A DNA stretch of 64,000 nt from Malania oleifera (Eukaryota > Streptophyta > Magnoliopsida > Santalales > Ximeniaceae): contig NC_080418.1 in NCBI RefSeq assembly GCF_029873635.1, positions 9,195,062 through 9,259,061 of the forward strand, written 5' to 3'. Below the pieces are notes generated by a model. It made no database searches, was not told where the DNA came from, and saw nothing but the letters and a program-made list of their open reading frames with translations. Both the position numbers and the translations under genes were made by a program. Below, in pieces: positions 1 through 12,171 of this stretch (positions are counted from its first letter, which is position 1; every line of letters begins with the position of its first letter).

Positions 1-830
1 ATTTTCTAAGTTGATTTCTGAATGTCCCTGGAGAGAACGCTGACCTGTACAAAGAATATTTTGCTGCCACTTTGAGGCATTTCTGCATGCAGCATTTAGA
101 TATTGAAAAGTTTGAACATTTCCTCCAGGATACTGGACACTCGGAGGATATCCTTCTTCAGAAAATGCATTAAGATGACACCGTAGTGTAGGTCGGTGCA
201 TCTTCGGGTGAGCAGGTGAGCAACTTGGACCCCTGCTAGAATCGGCAGAAGATCTATCTGTAGAGAAAAATGGAGAAGTATTATAGCTAGATGGTGAGCA
301 CATGCTACTTTTGTATGGATTCTGCTTGTGGTCGCACTGCCATTTTTCCAGTCGCACCCAGTTTAGGACCCCAACATTCAAAACCTTTTCCTGGACGTTT
401 TCCCCTTTCTCCAGGAAGCTTGGCAAACTGTGCATATACTTAACAAGCTCATCATCTCCAGCAGCCTTTCCCTTATTCCATTGCTTTTTGTCAGTCCCTG
501 AAGTTTTACGTACAGTATCGTCTACATTCTTCATTATTTCAAGATGGATATCAGCGTAAGATAAGTTATGTTGCGCTGGTTTCAACCCGTCTTGTAGCCT
601 TGTACTTAGGCTTGCTTGGGTTGATAAGATCTTCTTCTTTATTCCTGAGGCCTGCTGATCCTCCGCATTTTTTTTGAGCTCCAAATCATAATCCGTATCT
701 CCAGCAATCACAATGTCAGATTTTACGATTCTGAACCCTTTGCCAAGATCTCATTTTTTTTAACATGGAAACTCCTAATCTTTCCCTTTGGATGCATATC
801 TTGATCTGATTCAAACATACAAATTCCCTT
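1..830 (-). CDS. Partial gene: terminal or internal exon of an uncharacterised plant protein, with an apparent frameshift
   Basis: On the minus strand an exon seems to start at 830, just after a good splice acceptor (pyrimidine-rich, ending TTTTTCTTCAG). It encodes KGICMFESDQDMHPKGKIRS and continues to about 738. There the frame is lost, but a second frame starting GFRIVKSDIVIAGDTDYDLE stays open for about 245 codons to the window edge. Both halves look like real protein, with segments such as NKGKAAGDDELVKYM and QEKVLNVGVLNWVRLEKWQ followed by a Ser-rich region. From memory these resemble a plant-specific family of unknown function; I cannot name a domain. Losing one G in the GGG run at 736-738 would explain the break. 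Either this is a decaying gene or copy, or the assembly has a 1-base error. The 3' end lies outside the window. Confidence 0.6.
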
Positions 831-3685
831 CTGAAGAAAAATGAACAAACAAAGATGAAAACTTTTATCACATATTATTGAAATATGAACATGACAACCA
901 GAAAACTGAAAACTATAACATAACCAAAACCTATACTCTTTCATCAGTTTTATGTGATTCAAATAAAACAGGACATGTTCCCCAAAATGAGCATGTTTAT
1001 CGATCAAGAAATGCATAAAACAGACAGTCTTTCTCTCTGAGCAATGAAACAAATTACTGGGCAGATCTAACCCCTATTCTTTGTTTATAAACCAGAAAAG
1101 TTACAACCAACGCAATGAGATTGAACAGAGCCCCTTAAACAAGAAGCAACAACTTCCTTACCAATTGGATAAGCCTCCCACTGACCTCCCCCAACCACCA
1201 AAGTGGTACACACAGCACATTAATGCCTCTAGGATATGGACCGCTTTTGTATGATGTATCTTGATAACATTCTAAGCTAGTAAAGTTTCATTTTCAGGAA
1301 AATGTACAAATTTGGAGGGGGAGAAAAAAGAAAATCGGGACAAGGACTCCCTCTTTTACATTGTATGACAGCAGAAATGGCTGATAAATGGTCTGGCAAA
1401 ATAGTGGATGAAGACTGAATCTTAACAGGAAACCTGTCATTGTACAGGTGATCTGAAACTTTGCTTAGCTTCCAGCCCACAGAAAATTTGCAACACTCTT
1501 GAATAAATCCACAGGCCATAGCTTTTTCTATTACATCTATTTTTGCAATAATTTCATAAAGAACATGGTAAATTATGGTTCACAAAGCTCAATAAAAAAT
1601 GAGACTCAGATAAGTTTCTGAGCAGTAAATTGGTTGCCACCTGTAAATTTGTTTTGTGCTCAGTGTGCGGCAACTCCCCACTCGGAGTCCAATTTTTAAC
1701 ATACTTCTTTCTAAAGAAAGGGTTAAGGATCATAAAACCCCACAAATTTTTCTCCATTCACAACTCAACACACTTAACTTTAATACAATACAAAAATATC
1801 CAATGAATCCAAATATATCGAATTAACCTATATTGTCACTGAGTAAATTTTATTACCTTTTTAATTACTATTAATTTAATATCGAATTAACCTATATTGT
1901 CACTGAGTCAATTTTATTACCATTTTAATTACTATTAATATAATATTTAATTTGTATAACATTTATTTTTAAAATAATAACTTTTTTGAAGGCTTTACAA
2001 ATTTCTTTAAATCTATTTTTCCAAATAAAAGTATTATTTTCTTTTACACCAGCATATATTGTATAGTAAAATCAAATGGATTATTGAAATATTGTGCTTT
2101 GTTAAAACTATTAGCTAAAAATGAAAAGATTTTCTTCTCTGTCCATGCAATAAATTGTATTAAATTTTTTTTCTAAATTGTTTAAATTTGATAGTTTATG
2201 CATCTATGTACTATAATATTTAATTTCAAAAATTATCTATAAAATTAAATAATGTTTATAGACACTATCGCTCAAATTATTTTAAAAATACTTCCACCAA
2301 CTGAAACATCAATTTTTTTTTTTCAAAAAAAAAATCTTAGAACATTAGTTGATATTATATATATATATATATATAGGAATATTTTTTGCGTTGAGCAATC
2401 CTTGCTTTTATTATTTACCAATTAAAAAATCATTTCCATCTTACTTTAACAATAGTTAATTTGATGCTAAATAAAATATGTTAATTTAATATTTTTAAAC
2501 CATCCTTACAAAGCGTATCTAAAAAAGAATAACAAACCTTCATGTTAGATGTAAACATAATATCGCATAGTTTATATAAAATTCATTTGCAACCAATTAG
2601 AAGATAAACTTTGTTGTTTTGATTTACAAGCCCAATTTGTCAGAAAAGAACTTATATAATAAGATAATATATACATGATTTCTTCGTAATCATCTAGAAA
2701 TTAATAAAGAATTAAGAGTTAATGGACTACAGAACACAATCAATTAATAATTAATTTCATCTATTTAATTAAATTCATAATATAATGCGAAGAGCACATT
2801 ATGAAAAAATTAATTCATTTAAAGTTGATAAAATTCTAAGTATTAATATATCATATAATTTATAGAATAATTAATAGTAATTATATATAATTATGGTTAG
2901 CTTAGTAACTTTAGATATTTAATAGACTTATGAATCAGGTAAAGCAAGTTGTAACATTTAAAAAATAGAAATTCTTATTACAAGGAGTCTAAGTCTGTGA
3001 ATGAAAAATTTAGTGGATTTTAATAACTTTAAAACTTGAAAAATTATTTAAGAATCTCACATTATTTGTGTCCAGAGCAGAAAATTCTAAGTTCCGTTTG
3101 GCAAACAGTAAAATTGACTAATGGATGCTGCAAGAAGACAAGCGGCAATATATTCAAAGATGGTCCAGAGCAAACCCATTTGAGGGAGTGATGAAGATAA
3201 GGCAAAAGATTAAAAAAATGGAAAATGAAAACAAACAAAAAAAAAGACGCGCCCTTACGGAAGCTGCTCACCACAACTGATGGAAACGACAAGATCCCCC
3301 AGCTACTCAAAAGCAGAACGCACTCATTTCAAAAATTTCAAGCCTTTAGCCTTTGTTTGGTTCTCGGAAAAGATGTAAGAAAAGAAAATACCCTCGTCCT
3401 TCAAGCATTTTTTCTTCTTTTCACCTAACTTTTCCGAGCATCAAACAAACAATGTTTGCTGCACCACGCCTCTTTCTACAGTTCTACTGTCACATTTTGA
3501 GCCAAAATAATCTGAGAAACGCCTCAGTTTTGAAATTATAGCCACAAACATCTGTGGCACAGTTCATCAAAAAGCAAAAAATTGAAGCAAACGAAATCTG
3601 AAATTTTCTCGGCGGACGGAACACGTACCGGACGAGACCGCGCAAATGCAAACGCTGGTGAAGTGTAATGAAAAAGCAGAGACCT
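831..3685. other. Probable intron and intergenic DNA, no convincing exon
   Basis: This stretch is AT-rich from about 1760 to 3060 and has stops in all frames. It includes two near-identical 50-bp blocks at about 1819-1868 and 1880-1930 (ATATCGAATTAACCTATATT...), a local duplication, and an (AT)n run near 2359. Around 3340-3445 the minus strand has the wording common in plant first introns (two TTTGGTTC/TTTGATGC...GGAAAAG blocks), which fits an intron of the gene to the left. A short minus frame at 1554-1757 could hide an exon, but I cannot support it. Confidence 0.4.
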
Positions 3686-3839
3686 TTACTTAACTGAAGG
3701 TCCGATCAGAATAAGAACAGAGTCGTGAAAAGATCGAGGACAAGAGATAACTCTCAGAAATCGATCCTCTCGTAGTGCGAAAGCCTCCTCCTCTCCAAAC
3801 TCCATAGCTGATCAAACCGGAGAAAGAAAAAAATCTATC

Positions 3840-3878
<39 letters not shown>

Positions 3879-3880
3879 GG
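3686..3880 (-). promoter_or_regulatory. Candidate 5' leader (CT-rich) of the minus-strand gene, with a 39-codon uORF
   Basis: Read on the minus strand, a (CT)n tract is followed by a short GC-richer block and an ATG at 3805 that opens 39 codons (starts MEFGEEEAFALRED) to a stop at 3686. The base composition differs sharply from the AT-rich flanks, and CT-rich tracts are common in plant 5' leaders. The first-intron-like sequence lies downstream. This is an inference; no TATA box or transcript evidence is available, and the small ORF may only be upstream or spurious. Confidence 0.3.
3845..3876. repeat. (GA)n microsatellite
   Basis: An uninterrupted GA dinucleotide run of about 16 units lies next to the candidate 5' leader. 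Confidence 0.95.
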
Positions 3881-3959
3881 GAGGAAGCATTAGAGTGGAG
3901 TCACATCGGAAAGGCGCGGGGAGATGTTTGGGGGTGGGACCCACTTTACGACTTCCTGA

Positions 3960-5683
3960 TACCCTTCATTTTATATTATATATATATATATATGTGCTGA
4001 TTTTTAGCGGGCCGGCCCTTTCCGCCCTTGCATGCCACATGGCCCACCTCTCTGTTTTATTTATTTTTTTTAACACGTTTGAAAGTTAAAAAATATTAGA
4101 AAATAGTAAATAAATTAATATTTTTATATTTAATTATCAATAAAAAATAACAATTATATTTTATAAGTGAGAAAAATTAATTTTTTAACATATTATTAAC
4201 ATTTTGTCTTTTAATTTTAAGAAATAATTTTTAATAATTTAAATTTTTTTTAAAAAATTATGCCTATCACTTCAAAAAGATACAAATCCTAAAAGTTATG
4301 CTTATAAATTAAATTCACGCACATAATACTTTTACTAAATGAGAGAAAATTCATTAATAATTTTTTTTGTCTCATTAAAAATTTATATGCAATAGGAGAG
4401 AGTTTATTTTAAAATTTTTATTTTTTTAAAAAATACACACATCACTTAAAAATTAATATAAATATATTATTTCTAAAAAATGTAAAATTATTAATGAACT
4501 AAACTCACACGTGCACTCCCGCTCTACTTGGAGGAGCTTTTTTTACTTGGCTTTAATTAATTTGTCCCAACATGAACTCCTATTAATTTCTAAAATTAGG
4601 ATACAAACTACAAAGCTAATTACAATTTATCGAAAACAAATTTTTAAGAAGTGCGACATGGTCCACAACCATTCATTTAGTATTATTTTTTTTTACATAG
4701 GTTTTGAATTTTCTATTATGGGTGATAAAAGTATTTCTCCCAAATTAATTGTTTTTTTTTTTTTTCAACGTTCATGAAAAGTTAACACTCAAATCCTAAA
4801 GTGGATATGAAATCAAATTTAGGTTACGTAAGTCTAAACAGAATTTAATACGATGTTATATTGAATTTTAATTAAATTTATATAAATTTAAATTTAAAAT
4901 ATAAATTTCAAGTTTTTAAAATAAAATTTAATATAAATTTGAATCAAATTTTGTTTGAACTCATGTAATGTAAATTCAAGGTATACGTGTCATTTGTTTT
5001 AAGAAATAAAATTTATGCATTAATGATGTCGTAATTAAAAATTCGTCAATTTAATGGCTTTTAAGCTATCATAAATTCGTCAATTTAATTTTGAGAAATA
5101 TTTATAAGTCCTTTAATCTTTTAAGGTATGCATTACTAGTTGACCTTTGTGCTAGGAATACGAGTTCTACAAAATTATTTAAAAATTAATTAATGAAATC
5201 GAATTGAGCAATTAGCTCTTAAGGCAGACTAGCCCTATGTTTGGGAGAAAGGTTGGATATAGATTTTTTGAAAATTTAGATAAAATATAGTACGAAATTG
5301 TATTGAATTTCCTCCAAATCATCCAAATTCGAATTCAAAAACTTGAAAATTCATACTTCCAAACATAACATAATAGATAACGAAGGAGTTTACTTTTAAA
5401 AGTTTATTTTTATTATGTTTTAAATTATAATTTTATGGTAATATTTTATCAATAAAGTTGTAAACATATCTATCTTATAATATTTAAGAAATTAATTAAT
5501 CAAATATCTTTTACATTGTAAGAGTCTCTAGTAAAAAAATAATGGTACGCATTGAATTGTATCATAATATATTAAAAAATTTAAGACCCGTTTGGTTGTG
5601 AAAGATATTTTTAAAATTTTTAATTTTTTAAAAATTATATAAAAAATTTAACTTATTTTTTATTCTTATTAATATGCTCAGCT
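3960..5683. other. AT-rich intergenic DNA with a small inverted-repeat element
   Basis: No coding region is visible. At about 5233-5372 the ends CTATGTTTGGGAG and its near-complement CTTCCAAACATAACA enclose about 140 bp of AT-rich DNA with internal complementarity, which suggests a MITE-like hairpin. Another GACCCGTTTGGTTGTGAAAGA-like MITE end begins near 5585. A (TA)n tract lies at 3975-3992. Confidence 0.4.
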
Positions 5684-5872
5684 GGGTTAACTCAAGTGGT
5701 AAGAGCAACTTATGACTTTGGTGACCCCAAGATCATGGGTTCGATTCTCCCTTGAGAGCTTATCTCGGTAAATTACCAAATGTGCGTCAATGGGCTACTA
5801 GCTTTTCATTCCCGATTTTGGTGCCACACCATAGTGCCCAAAGCCGCATAATGGTTGCTGGAGGCCCGAATT
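5684..5872 (+). repeat. tRNA-derived SINE
   Basis: The 5' part has both internal RNA polymerase III promoter boxes: box A in AACTCAAGTGGTAAGAGC and box B GGTTCGATTC at 5738-5747, spaced as in a tRNA. A tRNA-unrelated body follows (GTGCGTCAATGGGCTACTAG..., ...GGAGGCCCGAATT) and runs into an (AT)n tail. It cannot be a functional tRNA gene because acceptor-stem pairing and a proper anticodon arm are not visible. No clean TSD was found; AATAT-like sequence occurs on both sides. Confidence 0.75.
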
Positions 5873-6219
5873 ATCAATATATATATATATTGGATGCTTT
5901 CATTTGATTTTTGGCATATGAAAAACACATCATCTGCTTTTGAAATCGTGAGTGCAATCGAGAAATGAGGCCTCCCTTTATTCTTAAAGGAAGATTGAAA
6001 AGGATCACGAAGAGAAAGTGAAAGAGGAAAAAACAGTGAGAATTAAAGAGAAAAGGTCCTCCCCATTGGCCCATTTCAAGCATTTCAAGTGTCCTATGTT
6101 GATTCAAAATGCCAATGATTTTCTGTTTATATATCATCACAGCTTGGACTCACTTTAAGAATTTTTTTTGCTTTCAAATTTTACGATCGAATGTAATGAT
6201 TGAAATATATTTATATAAA

Positions 6220-6291
6220 GGGTAGCCCGGTACACAAAACTTTGACATATGCAAGGTTCGAAAAAGAAATAAACCACAATGGGTCTATAGT
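6220..6291 (-). repeat. Degenerate SINE fragment, Au-like
   Basis: The string GGTAGCCCGGTACACAAAAC, followed by a GGTTCGAAAAAG-like stretch and ACCACAATGGGTCTATAGTA, matches in order the widespread plant repeat GGCAGCCCGGTGCACAAAGC...GGACCACAAGGGTCTAT that I know as Au SINE. Most differences are transitions. Only about 70 bp are recognisable; both ends run into AT-rich DNA. Confidence 0.55.
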
Positions 6292-7426
6292 ATATATATT
6301 TACGTATAAATTAGTTATCATGCATCTTATTCTCAATTCTAGCTGATTTTATGCTTTTTTTTTTCTAAGAGTTCAATAGTTTGATTAATAATGAGATATT
6401 TATATCGGATGTTTCAAAGGTGAATCTCTTAGTCTTACTTAGATATATTAAATATTTTATAGAAATTGTAATAGTTTTTATTATTTTTCCCTCTATAATA
6501 AATATTATTAAAAATCTATTCAAATATGATCAATAGTTTTGAAAAAATAAAATATAATGGGATTTAAAATAGTTTTTTCATTTATTTGTTTCAAAATTAA
6601 ATATTTTTTCACTTTTTTTGGCAACAAAAAAATAGACAAGATTGTTTTTTATATTCTTCTTTCCTTATAAAGCTTTAGCATATATTTGGATAAGGAATTT
6701 TTACGAGTAAAAAGGAAAGGAAAAATAGGAAAAAATAAATATTAATAATGCATAAAATCAAATTTTTGTTTATAAATTTGGCATATTTTTTATTTTCATT
6801 TTCCTTGATAACCAAAACTAAAAAAATGAGAATTCATTGATATTTAGTAAAATTCATTAATGTTGGAATTTTAAAATTTTGTCTAATAAAAAGAGAAAAA
6901 AATTTAAAAATATTTTTATAAAAAAATTAATGAAATCAATATAAAGAGAAATTTAGTGGAACTCGTGTGAGACTAAAGAAAAAGAAAATAACTTAAAAAT
7001 AAATTTAAAACTATTAAAAAATTTAGTGGCCTGCATGGGAGCCCGCTAAGAAAGAAAGGAGGGGAAATAATTGAGAAGGTTAAAAAAAATTTGTGCAGTC
7101 GCATAGGCCCCGCATTTGTCAGAAAGAATCTTTTAAAAAAATAGTGACGCTCGCATGGGAGCCCTTTAATATAAAAGACACATGTAAAAGAAAAAAAAAA
7201 ATCAACGTCATGTGTCAATGCTGGATTGAAACTTTGAAATCATAAATCATATATATATTAAAAAAATAATGGAATTTTCATTCATTTATTTTAAAATTTA
7301 TTTATTCACTTTTCTTGGTAATAAAAGAATAAATGAAGAATGTTTGATATAAATAACTCGCTTCTTGGTCTTCGATCCCCTCAGTCACTACGAACGCCCC
7401 TAATTAGTGCAATGGGATGTGTATAT
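6292..7426. other. AT-rich intergenic DNA
   Basis: Homopolymer-rich sequence with stops in all frames. A short duplicated phrase (GCATGGGAGCCC at about 7035 and 7155) is the only structure I noticed. There is no gene. Confidence 0.6.
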
Positions 7427-8095
7427 TGTTAGGACCAAAAGAGCCCATTGGTGGGTTTGATACACATGAGTGAACACCAACTTGACCCAAAAGCTTAAAT
7501 CTATTGGATCAAGTTGGTATTCACCCATGTGTATCAAGCTCGCCCATAGGCTCCTCCGGTCATAACAAGTGGTATTAGAGCCGACAGTTCATAACTCTGG
7601 GTGTGCGACATCGTGAAAAGATTGACACATGAAGTTAATTCTCTTGATGTGCTAACAGTTAGAGGACCAAGTGTGTGGCCGGGGCTAATAAGGATCTTCT
7701 AGCCTAGCGATGGATCTGAATAGGGTAAAGACGTAAGAGGTAGGACTGAATTGGGTCAAGACGTGGGAGGTAGGATTAGTTTGGAGACACGTAGAATGCA
7801 ATCCGAGGCATGTAAGACGCCAGTGGTAAGACCCACTTGAGTAACTATTGGGGAATTGGGATTACTCCCATAAGGAAGACGGTTTCTATTCAAAGGAGAG
7901 CGGTTAGAACTCACAAGTGAGAGAGAGATTGTTGAGATTCCACTTGTGAGCTTGTCCCACATTGAAAAATTAGAGTAGATGATGAATGTTTATATATATG
8001 GTTGGGCTCAAGACCCAATAGGCTTAAGCTTTTGGGTCAAGTTAGTGTTCACCCATATGTATCAAGCCCACCCATAAGCTCCTCTGGTCCTAACA
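7427..8095 (+). mobile_element. TRIM retrotransposon, copy 1, with a rearranged 5' LTR
   Basis: The 3' LTR is at 7930-8095 (TGTTGAG...CTAACA), preceded by a purine-rich tract (GTGAGAGAGAGAT). A PBS complementary to initiator tRNA-Met (TGGTATTAGAGCCG, 7570-7583) follows the 5' LTR at 7427-7567. The internal part is only about 360 bp and has no gag or pol, as in terminal-repeat retrotransposons in miniature. The 5' LTR is abnormal: its first half is the reverse complement of its second half, so it is a 70-bp-arm palindrome. Flanking 5-mers TATAT and TCTAT are a possible decayed TSD. It needs proteins supplied by another element to move. Confidence 0.8.
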
Positions 8096-8575
8096 TCTAT
8101 TTATCTATCTTTTGACTCGAAATGGCGAGCAAGTTATAAAAAGGATCTTAGAGTGTCTAGGGTTTGGCTAGGAGGGTCTCTTAATGTTTTTTCATTTTTA
8201 ATTTTTATTTTCTTTAATTTTTTTTAAAAAATGTAAAAATAGAAAGAGCTAGTTAGAAGATGTACCATCTTTTTACTATAATCCAAGTCAATAATTTACT
8301 AGTTCTAGTATTAATAAAAAAGGTAAGATAGTTTTCAAATCATTCTTTTTTCATATTATTAAAAAATTCACCCATTCATATTTTTATAATTATAAATAAT
8401 ATTTTCATTTAATTAAATAATTAATTAATAAATTGGAAAATTATAAATAACTGCAAGTATGCATCAATATTTAAAAAACAAAAAAGGAATTGCATACTTT
8501 TCACCCATCTTAATAAAAAATTTTGTTCCATAACAATCAAAAAACATTAAATGTTTATTGCAACTAATGTGCATG

Positions 8576-9187
8576 TGTTGAGAATTCCACTTATGAGTTT
8601 GTCCCACATTAAAAAAATTGAGTTGATGATGAGTGCTTATACACATGGTTGGGCCTAAGAGCCAATAGGCTTAAACTTTTGGGTCAAGTTGGTGTTCACT
8701 CATAGGCGCCTCTGGAGCTAACAAGTGGTATCAGATTCGACAATTTATAACTCTAGGTGAGCAACATTGTAAAAAAAAAAGTCGAAACATGAAACTAATT
8801 ATGCTGATGTGCTAACAATCGGAAGGCCAAGTGTGTGACTGAGGCCAATAAGGATCATCTAGGCTGGGGATGGATCCGAATAGGGTCAAGATGTGAGAGG
8901 TGGGATTGGTGCGTAAGACGTCAATGGTAAGGCCCACTTGAGTAACTATTGGGGAATTGGGCTTACTCCCATAAAGGAGACGATTTCCGTTCAAGGGGGA
9001 GCAGTTAGAACACACAAGTGAAGGGGAGATTGTTGAGAATTCCATTTTTTGAGTTTGTTCCACATTGAAAAAATTGAGTGGATGATGGATGCTTATACAC
9101 ATGGACCCAATAGGCTTAAACTTTTGGGTCAAGTTAGTGTTCACCCATATGTATCAAGCCCATTCATGGGCTCCTCCGGTGTTAACA
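8576..9187 (+). mobile_element. TRIM retrotransposon, copy 2, complete
   Basis: The LTRs are at 8576-8723 and 9031-9187 (TGTTGAGAATTCC...TAACA). The tRNA-Met PBS (TGGTATCAGA) starts at 8726 and the PPT AAGGGGAGAT occupies 9021-9030. A perfect 5-bp TSD, GCATG, flanks the element (8571-8575 and 9188-9192). The internal 307 bp align along their length with copy 1 (shared ACTATTGGGGAATTGGG and GACG.TTTC blocks) and do not encode protein. The two copies lie about 480 bp apart in the same orientation, so they are separate insertions of one family. Confidence 0.9.
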
Positions 9188-9198
9188 GCATGGGTGTG

Positions 9199-10944
9199 TG
9201 TCACGCCCCGAACCCCGAAATGGGATCTAAGGGTGAAAATGTAACTAACATGTCCCTGTATCTGATAAAGCATCCAAAGATACAGTACAATGGATAAGGG
9301 TCCGACCCCGTGGGGTTCCCAGGCACCCTAAATACATCCAATCACAATCATATACGCAGCACAAAAACCATACATACATATGCAGTACCATACTAGAGTC
9401 TATAAAAGAACAGACACAATGCTTTATCAAAACGTACAAACGGGTGCCCAACACATCCCAAAATGACAACCCATCAAAATAGAGTTTTAGCACTTACCCA
9501 AGCGCTAAACGCAGTACACCAGCCACTACGCTCCCTACACTAGGACGCTAGTTCCGGTTACGCGAAGGACCTATAAAAATGTACGTACAGCAGGGGTGAG
9601 ACACCTCTCAATAAGGAAGAAAATAGGTTATATCGATGTGTGGCATTTGAGTGTTATCATGATACAACATACACGCAGTTAAATGCATTCCAGTACTAAT
9701 TTTTCACAGTACATACACGCACACAAACACATACACATGATCAGTAATCCTGGTGTCATCACACCTTTCAGCCCGAAGCCGGTTCGCGACAATCTCACGT
9801 TGGCCCGACCAACCCGCGAAGCACGGCGCCACTGGCACATGGCTAGTCCCCGACTCTCATGTCATCGTACCGGTGCTAACTAGTGGATCCACACCCTTCG
9901 GCTTGATCTTCCAGTATAGGCTCACGCCCTCGAATATAGAGCCGGACACTCTCAGTACCTGGAACAATTCGGAACTCCGTTCCTACTAGTATTTCAACAT
10001 ATCACACACACATGCATGCTCATATAACCAAACAAACCACACCCATTTGGTAATCTAAATCATGGTTTTTCAAACAAATATAGTTTAAACAAGTCAAGGC
10101 ACGACCATCTCAATATCACAATATAAATCAACATATACCCTCGATTTTCAACAAAACCAGGGATGCAATTCGTTACCCCCCTTTTTCCCAAAAATGTAAT
10201 AATGAAAAACCCATAGTTTTCCCCGTTATATCCTCCTAAATGAGTAGACAAACACACACAGGACCGTGGACCACAATTCCACCGAATCCAATTTCAAAAA
10301 TAATCAATATAAACATAGTTCCCCTTACCTTTTCCCTGAATAGCAAATCCCGAACTCTAAGGTCCCTAAGCAGCGAACCGAGTTCTAAAACCTACAAATC
10401 ACAGTACAGAATATGCTCACGACACTGTTACTTACAAAACTACCAGATCAGAAATGAAAACCGAGCCTTACCTCGATTTTTCGCCAATACCCGAAAATCT
10501 CCGAAACAAGATTCCGATCCATAGAAACTGTAGAGAATCCTCCCACGATCTTCGTGGTAACTTCCGAATTACGATTTTAGCAACGATCAGCGAAGAAATC
10601 TAGAGAGAGAGAGAGTCGGGAGAGTTTTAGTGAGAGAGAGAGAGAGAGATATAGGATCCTTGTTTCTTAGTGAGGAAGTAATGGAATTTCCTTTTTATAG
10701 CCCTTTGACTCGGCCCAATTCGTAGACGAAATGGTGCCTTCGTTGACGAATCTTCCACTACCTTCGTTGACAAATCGACGACCTTGTCGACGAATTAGAG
10801 ATCACCGGTTTTTCCGAGACTCCTCATCGACGAGTTTCTGAATTTCATCGTCGAAATCTAGCTTCGTCGACGAAATGTGCCAAATTCCCATTCTACCCCT
10901 CTCTTATTTATTTAAACTCATTTATCACGGTTCGGGTTCTTACA
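9199..10944 (-). mobile_element. Solo LTR, Ty3/gypsy type
   Basis: It starts TGTCACGCCCCGAA and ends GGGTTCTTACA, with a perfect 5-bp TSD GTGTG on both sides (9194-9198 and 10945-10949). There is no internal region. The general plan matches the LTRs at 16979 and 25882: CGCCCCGAACC-type start, a GTGAGACACCTCTCA(A/G)TAAGGA block, a GA tract, a reversed TATA box, then GTCGACGAA repeats. The TATA box (CTATAAAAAG on the minus strand, about 10693-10702) gives the orientation. A solo LTR results from recombination between the two LTRs of a full element. Confidence 0.9.
10693..10885 (-). promoter_or_regulatory. LTR promoter: TATA box plus TTCGTCGACGAA-type palindrome array
   Basis: Upstream (minus strand) of CTATAAAAAG there are about seven copies of TTCGTCGACGAA or variants with one or two changes, between about 10722 and 10880; examples are ATTCGTAGACGAA, CTTCGTTGACGAA, TTGTCGACGAATT and TTCGTCGACGAAAT. 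A (GA)n tract lies downstream, where the transcript would start. The layout is the same as in the other gypsy LTRs of the window. Confidence 0.65.
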
Positions 10945-10996
<52 letters not shown>

Positions 10997-11059
10997 TTTC
11001 AACTGGTAAGTTAAATTTAATTTGAGAGAAAGTCATAATTAAATAATTTTTTTTATTGT

Positions 11060-11120
<61 letters not shown>
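10945..11120. repeat. Microsatellite cluster (GT)n(GA)n and (CT)n(AT)n
   Basis: (GT)n runs into (GA)n at 10945-10994, and (CT)n runs into (AT)n at 11061-11120, separated by about 65 bp of AT-rich DNA. The LTR TSD GTGTG comes from the GT run. Confidence 0.9.
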
Positions 11121-11388
11121 GTGATAATAATAGTAATAATAATTTATCTTCCAAGGATGACACAGGTGGTAAACTCAAAACTCTTCTCTTTAAATTATTA
11201 AGGTTTAATTATATTTGGGATTACGACTTTCTATTTAAGATAATAATTTAATATTTAAGTACATTTGGGATTACGACTTTCTATTTAAGATAATAATTTA
11301 ATATTTAAGTTGAGAAGAATAGAGGGATGGACCAATTATTCTAGTGAATTAGTCAATTATCCAAATGGGTTTTGAACACTATTGTTTC

Positions 11389-11425
<37 letters not shown>

Positions 11426-12124
11426 GTTAGGGGAGTGGTAGGATTCCGCATGCATGCGGGAGCCCACGTAAGTCATGATGCAGATAATTGCAAAGTGATT
11501 GGACATCATTCCTGATTTGATGAAGATCATATCCAAATTTACTTTTTCACACATAATATAATAGTTAATACCATAAAAATGTTCAGCTTTGGCGATCCAC
11601 ATATACATTCTGCCCTACCTAAGTCTACCTAGCTCGATGGTGAGAATGATATTTTAATGTATATATAATATAGTAACTAACTTGGCCTCATAAAAAAAAA
11701 TAGAATAGAATCCCCTAAAGTTTAAATTATAAATGGACCTACCCTACTACTACGTCTACGTACAATCCTTTTTCTTTCGGCATGTACATCTGTTTAATGG
11801 GGTGTGAATGAGAGCTGGCTGCATCTTTTCTTAATTATATATTCAATTCAACGGTACGAATAGAAAGCGACCCCTATTCTCTAAAGATTAGGTCTTCTAT
11901 TCCTTGCCCTGATTTCCAGGTATCCTAGGGTTTACTTCGTGTGTATATATCTGAAGGGCGGGCGTGATTTTAAATTCATTCAGATTTGAAAAAGATATCA
12001 CGATTCCATAGGTCGACTCAGCCATTCCAAGTTTTCATTTATCAAAAAAAATAAAAATAAAAAAGATTAATATCTAATTGAAATAGCACATCTCTCTTCC
12101 TATATTATTTTAGGTAATTAGTCC

Positions 12125-12171
<47 letters not shown>

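Noticed and set aside
1554..1757. First coding exon of the minus-strand gene (RKKYVKNWTPSGELPHTEHK)
   Set aside because: It has no supported splice sites or family match; left as unannotated.
5690..5760. tRNA gene
   Set aside because: Box A and box B are present, but no cloverleaf with paired acceptor stem is visible and a SINE body follows.
10720..10885. Satellite DNA made of GTCGACGAA units
   Set aside because: Copies are few, spaced by unique sequence and confined to LTR promoters rather than head-to-tail arrays.
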